In this document: piece after piece, positions 46,159-51,345 of the stretch | Position numbering within the stretch: the first letter of the stretch is position 1 | Layout of the letters: every line of letters starts with the position of its first letter | Origin: Candidatus Epulonipiscium sp. | Lineage (GTDB): Bacteria; Bacillota; Clostridia; Lachnospirales; Defluviitaleaceae | Assembly: GCA_012521395.1 (NCBI GenBank) | Contig: JAAYML010000054.1 | Location: 1-51,345 of the forward strand | Length of the DNA stretch: 51,345 nt | Direction of reading: 5' to 3' | Notes under the pieces: model-generated | Seen by the model: the letters and a program-made list of their open reading frames with translations, nothing else | Databases searched by the model: none | Told to the model about the DNA's origin: nothing | Position numbers and translations under genes: made by a program

Positions 46159-46235
46159 TAAATAAAATGAGACAGACACATCTTTGCCGGAAGCTTCATA
46201 GAATAAAAAAGAAGCTTTTAGCGGAGGTGTGTTTT

Positions 46236-46910
46236 TTGTTTTTAGGGATACTGCAATTTATTGGTACTTTCTCGTATTTTACAGGAAATTCTTCTTTTCC
46301 TCAGCCTCTTAGTCCAGAAGAAGAAAAGTATTATTTAGAATTGTACAAAAAAGGTGATAATGAAGCCAAAAATATTCTGATAGAAAGAAACTTACGCTTA
46401 GTTGCTCATATTGTGAAAAAGTACAATGGTTTGAATAAAGAATTGGATGATTTAATTTCTATAGGAACCATAGGACTTATAAAAGCCATTAGCTCTTATG
46501 ACTTGGATAAGGGTACAAGGCTTGCCACTTATGCGGCAAGATGCATTGAAAATGAAATTTTAATGAGCATCCGTTCTTCAAAGAAAGAACGCTATGAAGT
46601 ATCCCTGCAAGCACCTATTGGAATAGATAAAGAAGGAAATGAAATTGCATTAATCGATATTTTATACAATGATTCGGAATCTGTATTAGACCAGGTGGAT
46701 TTTAAAATAAAACTAAAAAAATTATATCAAAAAATGAAAACAGTTTTAAAAAGAAGAGAAAAAGATGTCTTGGAAATGCGTTATGGTTTGGAAAATGGCA
46801 GTGAAAAAACCCAAAGGGAAATAGCAGATTTATTAGGAATATCTCGTTCTTATGTCTCCAGAATAGAGAAAAAAGCCATTAAAAAATTAAGTGAAGAATT
46901 GGCAAAATAA
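46236..46910 (+). CDS. sigK: RNA polymerase sporulation sigma factor K with pro-sequence
   Basis: A 224-residue sigma-70 family factor for late mother-cell gene expression. Region 2 has IERNLRLVAHIVKKY and GLIKAI; region 4 has REIADLLGISRSYVSRIEKKAIKK. The TTG at 46236 is chosen because CGGAGG lies 8 bases upstream. An ATG at 46167 in frame adds 23 unrelated residues without a ribosome site. The result is a hydrophobic pro-sequence MFLGILQFIGTFSYF ahead of the conserved FPQPLS, so the factor is probably made as pro-sigmaK and cut by SpoIVFB. The gene is uninterrupted, with no skin element. A 7-bp stem (46191-46197 with 46211-46217) precedes the ribosome site. Confidence 0.93.
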   Translation: MFLGILQFIGTFSYFTGNSSFPQPLSPEEEKYYLELYKKGDNEAKNILIERNLRLVAHIVKKYNGLNKELDDLISIGTIGLIKAISSYDLDKGTRLATYAARCIENEILMSIRSSKKERYEVSLQAPIGIDKEGNEIALIDILYNDSESVLDQVDFKIKLKKLYQKMKTVLKRREKDVLEMRYGLENGSEKTQREIADLLGISRSYVSRIEKKAIKKLSEELAK

Positions 46911-46938
46911 AGGCACTTATTTTTAGTGCTTTATTTTT
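46905..46938 (+). terminator. Terminator after sigK
   Basis: Stem of about 12 bp with one bulged G, 46905-46917 with 46925-46936, 7-base loop, T-run at 46934-46938. It overlaps the stop codon. Confidence 0.7.
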
Positions 46939-46965
46939 ATATTTAAAATAGAAATAAATATAGGA

Positions 46966-46994
46966 TTTACACAAATAATTACATATGTTATAAT
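46966..46994 (+). promoter_or_regulatory. Distal promoter of the pil operon
   Basis: TTTACA at 46966-46971, 17-base spacer, TATAAT at 46989-46994, with TG one base before it (extended -10). It is 88 bases upstream of a near copy. Confidence 0.7.
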
Positions 46995-47053
46995 AAACAA
47001 AAAAGTAAGTATTAATATAAATTATGGTAGATTAAAAATATTTTAATAATTTA

Positions 47054-47082
47054 TTTACATTTATTTAGAAAATTGTTATAAT
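47054..47082 (+). promoter_or_regulatory. Proximal promoter of the pil operon
   Basis: TTTACA at 47054-47059, 17-base spacer, TATAAT at 47077-47082, also with an extended TG. The bases after each -10 box are similar (AAA and a nearby AAGTAAG), so the two may come from a short duplication. Confidence 0.7.
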
Positions 47083-47124
47083 AAAAGTAAGAATAAGAAT
47101 ATGGCGAGATGAAGAGGAGTAAAA

Positions 47125-48816
47125 ATGAAAAAAACTGATAAGAGAAAACTAGGTGACTTATTAGTTCAGGCTGACATGCTCACCGTTAAACAACTTAAGA
47201 AGGCATTGGCAGAGCAGGAACGGACGGGCGAAAAATTAGGTGAGATATTAGTTAAAAAAGGCTGGGTCACAGAACAAAATATCGTTGAGGTTTTAGAATT
47301 TCAATTAGGGATTCCTCATGTGGATTTATCCAAATATGCTATTGATCCCAAAGCTGCCTCAATGATAAGCGAATCTTTAGCCAAAAGATACATGTTGATT
47401 CCTATTCAAATAGAAAATGATCGCTTGGTCGTTGCAATGAGCGACCCATTAAATGTTTATGCAATAGATGATGTAAAATTGGCGACAAAAATGGAGGTTA
47501 TGCCTGTAATTGCCAGTCTTGCTGATGTAAAGCAGGCCATTGACAGAATGTACGGGGTAAGCAAGACGGTAAGTATTGCTGAGGAATTCCGCAGACAGAT
47601 GCAGGAAAAACCTCAGAAAAAGAATGGTTTGGATGAAGAAATGGATGAGGCGGATGTTTTGAATTCGCCGGCTGTTAAATTGGTAAACAGCTTTATAGAG
47701 CAGGCTATCAGAAGAAATGCCAGTGATATTCATATTGAGCCTTTTGAAAATTATGTAAGAGTTAGATTGAGAATAGATGGTCAGCTTCATGAAATATTAA
47801 AAACGGATATTTCAGCTCTTAATGCGATTGTTACCAGAATAAAAATCTTAGGTAAAATGAATATAGCGGAAAAAAGAATACCTCAGGACGGACGTATTGG
47901 GGTAACGCTTGATAATAACCAGTTAGACCTTCGTGTAAATACTTTGCCTACCATATATGGAGAAAAAGTGGTTATCCGTTTGCTTTACAGAACGGGTATG
48001 CAGCTTAGGAAGGAAGAACTGGGCTTTTGTGAAAGTGATTTGAAAAAATTTGAGAGTCTCCTCATGAAACCTCATGGAATCATCTTGCTGACTGGTCCTA
48101 CAGGTAGTGGTAAGTCTACCACCCTGGCGACGGCATTAAGAGAATTAAATAAGCCCAATGTAAACATTATAACGGTTGAAGACCCAGTAGAAAATATGAT
48201 TGAAGGTATTAATCAGGTGAATGTAAATGCAAAAGCAGGACTTACTTTTGCCAGTGCCCTGAGGGCAATTTTAAGACAGGACCCTGATATTGTTATGATT
48301 GGGGAAATGAGAGATACAGAGACTGCCAGTATTGCTGTAAGGGCATCTATTACAGGGCATTTGGTTTTAAGTACCCTTCATACTAATGATGCACCCAGTT
48401 CTATAACTCGTTTAATTGACATGGGAATAGAACCTTATTTGGTAGCAACGGCTGTTGAAGGGATTATTGCGCAAAGATTGGTAAGGAGGATATGTAAAAA
48501 TTGCAAAACGGCTGTTCATCCAACCAGTGATGAGGCTGAGATTTTAAAAATTCCGAAAAATTCTCTTATTTATAAAGGTAAAGGCTGCCAGGCTTGTAAT
48601 AATACAGGTTACAAGGGCAGATTGGCTGTTCATGAAGTTTTAGTTTTGGATTCTAGCATGCGGGAAATGATTGTAAAAGGTGCAAATTCCGATGAAATAA
48701 GAGAATTTGCTATAAATCATGGTATGATTACGCTTTGGGACAATACCAAACGAAATGTTCTTGAAGGTAATACCACCGTAGAAGAATTACTAAGAGTTGC
48801 TTATGGTCAAGAGTAG
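47125..48816 (+). CDS. pilB: Type IV pilus assembly ATPase PilB
   Basis: A 563-residue GspE/PilB ATPase that powers pilus extension. The N-terminal MshEN-type domain (about 1-145), which in relatives binds c-di-GMP, is followed by the ATPase core: Walker A GPTGSGKST from residue 324, the Asp/His boxes, and Walker B with DPDIVMIGEMRD. The tetracysteine zinc motif is Cys457, Cys460, Cys488 and Cys491. It is first in pilB-pilT-pilC. GAGGAG lies before the ATG. Confidence 0.95.
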   Translation: MKKTDKRKLGDLLVQADMLTVKQLKKALAEQERTGEKLGEILVKKGWVTEQNIVEVLEFQLGIPHVDLSKYAIDPKAASMISESLAKRYMLIPIQIENDRLVVAMSDPLNVYAIDDVKLATKMEVMPVIASLADVKQAIDRMYGVSKTVSIAEEFRRQMQEKPQKKNGLDEEMDEADVLNSPAVKLVNSFIEQAIRRNASDIHIEPFENYVRVRLRIDGQLHEILKTDISALNAIVTRIKILGKMNIAEKRIPQDGRIGVTLDNNQLDLRVNTLPTIYGEKVVIRLLYRTGMQLRKEELGFCESDLKKFESLLMKPHGIILLTGPTGSGKSTTLATALRELNKPNVNIITVEDPVENMIEGINQVNVNAKAGLTFASALRAILRQDPDIVMIGEMRDTETASIAVRASITGHLVLSTLHTNDAPSSITRLIDMGIEPYLVATAVEGIIAQRLVRRICKNCKTAVHPTSDEAEILKIPKNSLIYKGKGCQACNNTGYKGRLAVHEVLVLDSSMREMIVKGANSDEIREFAINHGMITLWDNTKRNVLEGNTTVEELLRVAYGQE

Positions 48817-48826
48817 GAGGATATAG

Positions 48827-49888
48827 ATGGATATTGATAAATTGCTTGCGTATGCTGTAGAAAATAAGGCTTCTGATACTCATATTACTGTTGGATTTCC
48901 CCCAACCCTTCGTATTGACGGGAAATTGGAACCATTGGATTTACCCAAATTGACGGCTGAAGACACTGAAAAAATGGTCATGCATTTATTGAGATTCAGA
49001 GGGAAAAAAGATGTTTTACTGAGGGACGGGGAAGTGGATTTTTCTTATGGAATTCCTTCAGTAGGTCGTTTCAGGGTCAATGTTTTTAAGCAAAGAGGTA
49101 CCTTTGCAGCTGCTATCCGTACAGTAACCGTAGGGATACCTACCCTTGATGAGTTAAAATTACCTCCTGTATTAAAGAGTTTAGCTCAAAATGTAAGAGG
49201 ACTCATTTTGATCACTGGCCCTACAGGAAGTGGAAAATCAACCACATTGGCAGCAATGATTGATTTGATTAACAGCCAGAGAAGCTGTCATATTCTTACA
49301 TTGGAAGATCCTATAGAATATCTTCACAAACATAAAAAAAGTATAGTTAATCAAAGAGAAATAGGGCCTGACAGTAAATCCTTTGCCTCGGCCTTAAGAG
49401 CTGCCCTTCGTGAAGACCCGGATGTTATTCTGGTTGGGGAAATGCGTGATTTAGAAACGATTTCAATTGCAATTACTGCAGCAGAAACAGGACATTTGGT
49501 TTTATCAACTTTACATACGGTAGGTGCTGCTGAGACGATAGACAGAATTATTGACGTATTTCCACCTCATCAACAGGAACAGATTCGTGTTCAGTTGGCT
49601 AATGTATTAAAAGGGGTTGTTTCACAACAACTTTTAAAATTACAAACAGGTAGAGGAAGAATTGTAGCAACAGAAGTTATGGTGACAACACCTGCAATTT
49701 CGAACCTAATCCGTGAAGGAAAAAGTCATCAGATTCATTCAATGATTCAGACAGGTAGTAAGTATGGTATGCATTCTATGGATATGAATTTAGCGGAATT
49801 ATATAAGAGAGGCTTAATTGATAGACAACAAGCTATTAATTATGCACAAGACCAAGAAGCCATCAGAAAGCTGCTTGAAATTGATTAA
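48827..49888 (+). CDS. pilT: Type IV pilus retraction ATPase PilT
   Basis: A 353-residue PilT. Walker A is GPTGSGKST near residue 131, Walker B contains DPDVILVGEMRDLET, and the conserved AIRTV and HTVGAAETIDRIID blocks are present. PilT retracts pili, giving twitching and, in transformable bacteria, DNA uptake. It follows pilB by 10 bases with AGGAGG. Confidence 0.95.
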   Translation: MDIDKLLAYAVENKASDTHITVGFPPTLRIDGKLEPLDLPKLTAEDTEKMVMHLLRFRGKKDVLLRDGEVDFSYGIPSVGRFRVNVFKQRGTFAAAIRTVTVGIPTLDELKLPPVLKSLAQNVRGLILITGPTGSGKSTTLAAMIDLINSQRSCHILTLEDPIEYLHKHKKSIVNQREIGPDSKSFASALRAALREDPDVILVGEMRDLETISIAITAAETGHLVLSTLHTVGAAETIDRIIDVFPPHQQEQIRVQLANVLKGVVSQQLLKLQTGRGRIVATEVMVTTPAISNLIREGKSHQIHSMIQTGSKYGMHSMDMNLAELYKRGLIDRQQAINYAQDQEAIRKLLEID

Positions 49889-50026
49889 ATGATTATAATG
49901 GTATTATTCAATTTATCATATATTATAATCCTTGTTTAATAATAGAAAATATCTGAGATGATTACTTCGTTGTATGACTTAATGACACAAACAATGCACG
50001 GATAGGACTGCTAAAGGAGGGGTATG

Positions 50027-51238
50027 ATGCCTGTTTATGTATATCAAGCTAGAAATACTAGAGGCGAATTAATCAGCGGGGAAGTAACTTTTGAAACGGA
50101 AGAGGAGATACGGTCTTATTTATCGGCAAGAAAGTTAATTCCCGTAGAAATTAAAACAAAAAGTGCACTGGATACTGATCTTAGCAAACTGCCGATTTTT
50201 AAATCAAAAGTAAAGACAAGAGATATTGCTTTATTTTGCCGTCAGTTTGCTATTATGCTAGAATCTGGTATTACAATTGGTGCAACCCTTGATATTGTTA
50301 GAAGACAGATTGAAAACCCTACATTAAAAGAAATTGTACAAAAGGTTTATGAAGACGTCCAAAAAGGTAGAAGCTTATCAGAAGCCATGGGTGACCATCC
50401 GGAATTTCCCCCTTTGCTTGTAAGTATGATAGAGTCTGGGGAAGTTTCTGGTAGTTTAGATGAAGTAATGGTTCAGATGGCAGGCCATTATGAAAAGAAT
50501 CTGGATGTTCAAAGAAAAGTAAAATCAGCACTGACTTATCCTGCCATAACGGTTACGTTAATTCTCATTCTTATGGTTGTACTTATTGCTTTTGTTATTC
50601 CAAACTTCTTAAGTATGTATGCCTCTGAAAACTTGGAATTACCATGGGTAACGAGAGCGCTCATGTCTATAACTGAATTTACCAGAGATAATTTTCTCAT
50701 CATTATGACCACTATCATTAGTTTAATAGCAGGCTTTTTTGCAGTAAGAAGGACTCCAAAGGGAAAACACTTTTTTGATGAATTAGTTTTAAAGCTACCT
50801 ATTGCCAGCAATGTTAATAAAATGGTTATAACGGCTAATTTTTGCAGAACATTAAGTACACTGTTAAAAGCAGGAACACCAATTATTAAGAGTATGGAAA
50901 TAGTAAGAAGAGTTGTTGGTAATGAAGTGGCAATGGACGTTATAACAAATTCTATTGAAGAAATTAAGCAAGGTACAGGACTAGCCATATCCCTTCACGA
51001 GTCGGATCTTTTCCCGGATATGCTGACCAGCATGATTCGAATAGGTGAAGAGACAGGTGCGCTTGACTTTACAATGGAAAAAACAGCGGACTTTTATGAA
51101 GCAGAAGCAGATTTGGCTATACAAAATGCGACGACGGTCATTAATCCGGCCATTACCATTGTTGTTGGTGCAGTTGTAGGTTTCGTGGTACTTGCAGTTA
51201 TGCTTCCTGCTTTCAATATGCTGGAAGCTATGCTATAA
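50027..51238 (+). CDS. pilC: Type IV pilus inner-membrane platform protein PilC
   Basis: A roughly 403-residue GspF/PilC protein on which PilB and PilT act. Two GspF domains are visible: the first with FCRQFAIMLESGI and the second with FCRTLSTLLKAGT, each followed by hydrophobic segments, with a C-terminal membrane helix (about 375-397). The ATG at 50027 is 6 bases after AGGAGG; the ATG at 50024 is 3 away and possible. The 135-base gap from pilT carries a TATAAT at 49924-49929 without a good -35 box and no fold I can name. Confidence 0.94.
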   Translation: MPVYVYQARNTRGELISGEVTFETEEEIRSYLSARKLIPVEIKTKSALDTDLSKLPIFKSKVKTRDIALFCRQFAIMLESGITIGATLDIVRRQIENPTLKEIVQKVYEDVQKGRSLSEAMGDHPEFPPLLVSMIESGEVSGSLDEVMVQMAGHYEKNLDVQRKVKSALTYPAITVTLILILMVVLIAFVIPNFLSMYASENLELPWVTRALMSITEFTRDNFLIIMTTIISLIAGFFAVRRTPKGKHFFDELVLKLPIASNVNKMVITANFCRTLSTLLKAGTPIIKSMEIVRRVVGNEVAMDVITNSIEEIKQGTGLAISLHESDLFPDMLTSMIRIGEETGALDFTMEKTADFYEAEADLAIQNATTVINPAITIVVGAVVGFVVLAVMLPAFNMLEAML

Positions 51239-51273
51239 AGACAGAAGCTGAATGAAAAATCTGTTTTTTGTCT
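51239..51273 (+). terminator. Weak hairpin after pilC
   Basis: 8-bp stem with one G-U pair, 51239-51246 with 51266-51273, large loop, followed by AATTTTA. It is a weak terminator or processing site between pilC and the next gene. Confidence 0.4.
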
Positions 51274-51282
51274 AATTTTAGC

Positions 51283-51310
51283 TAAATATATATTTTACAA
51301 TATATATTTA
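51283..51310 (+). repeat. Perfect 12-bp AU hairpin before the next, off-window gene
   Basis: 51283-51294 is a perfect inverted repeat of 51299-51310 with loop TTAC. A G-rich ribosome site (AGGGGGTGAGG) follows at 51321-51331, so a gene is expected to start just beyond the window. After pilB-pilT-pilC it may be a pilin, but that cannot be seen here. Confidence 0.6.
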
Positions 51311-51345
51311 AATTCACTTAAGGGGGTGAGGGACAAAAAAGTAAG

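Noticed and set aside
46167-46235. N-terminal extension of SigK from the ATG at 46167
   Set aside because: No ribosome site, unrelated basic sequence; the TTG at 46236 with CGGAGG matches the family.
49889-50026. Possible c-di-GMP riboswitch in the pilC leader
   Set aside because: Pilus genes in some clostridia have them, but I find none of the conserved GEMM or c-di-GMP-II core bases here.

Overview
The window is a gene-dense, AT-rich stretch of chromosome from an endospore-forming, low-GC Firmicute. It is most likely an anaerobic member of the Clostridia, close to the Lachnospirales. Sporulation genes (gpr, spoIIP, sigK, a GerMN protein), a CIRCE-controlled hrcA-grpE-dnaK operon, an L27 with a Prp-cleavable N-terminal extension, several TTG starts and strong Shine-Dalgarno sites all support this. 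I see no tRNA or rRNA genes, insertion sequences, prophage or CRISPR arrays. No stretch without a gene exceeds about 215 bases.

Layout. (1) 1-6.6 kb: mgsA, an M23 peptidase gene that appears split by a frameshift, the uncharacterised TIGR03960/TIGR03936 pair, RNase G, then the L21 leader with rplU-prp-rpmA. (2) 6.8-10.0 kb: obgE-yhbY-nadD-yqeK-rsfS, a ribosome-assembly and NAD cluster, facing a D,D-carboxypeptidase gene on the minus strand. (3) 11.5-18.8 kb: comEA, an OmpR-type two-component pair, a GerMN lipoprotein-like gene with its own promoter and a folded leader, comEC, and holA, which overlaps comEC out of frame. It faces rpsT. (4) 19.3-24.8 kb: gpr-spoIIP and lepA-hemW. (5) 24.8-31.9 kb: promoter and CIRCE, hrcA-grpE-dnaK, terminator, then a separately promoted dnaJ-prmA-rsmE-cheY. 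(6) 32.0-36.0 kb: cysteine desulfurase and thiI (tRNA thiolation), a Crh-like HPr protein on the minus strand, and mtaB. (7) 36.1-42.9 kb: ireB, a large uncharacterised membrane protein, ruvX, a DUF1292 gene, a Fur-family gene, an O-antigen-ligase-like protein, RNase J and a YlbF-family gene. (8) 43.0-46.9 kb: mltG-trmR-trhP and an uninterrupted sigK with a pro-sequence. (9) 47.1 kb to the end: pilB-pilT-pilC of a type IV pilus, behind two near-identical promoters. A further gene, possibly a pilin, probably starts just past the right edge.

The genes are mainly housekeeping: translation, tRNA modification, RNA decay, protein folding, cell-wall metabolism and sporulation. Type IV pilus motors occur with ComEA and ComEC, so DNA uptake is plausible. 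I found no clear candidate for a wholly new system. The best leads are the 604-residue membrane protein between ireB and ruvX, the split M23 gene, the comEC/holA overlap, and several folded leaders that cover or abut ribosome binding sites.
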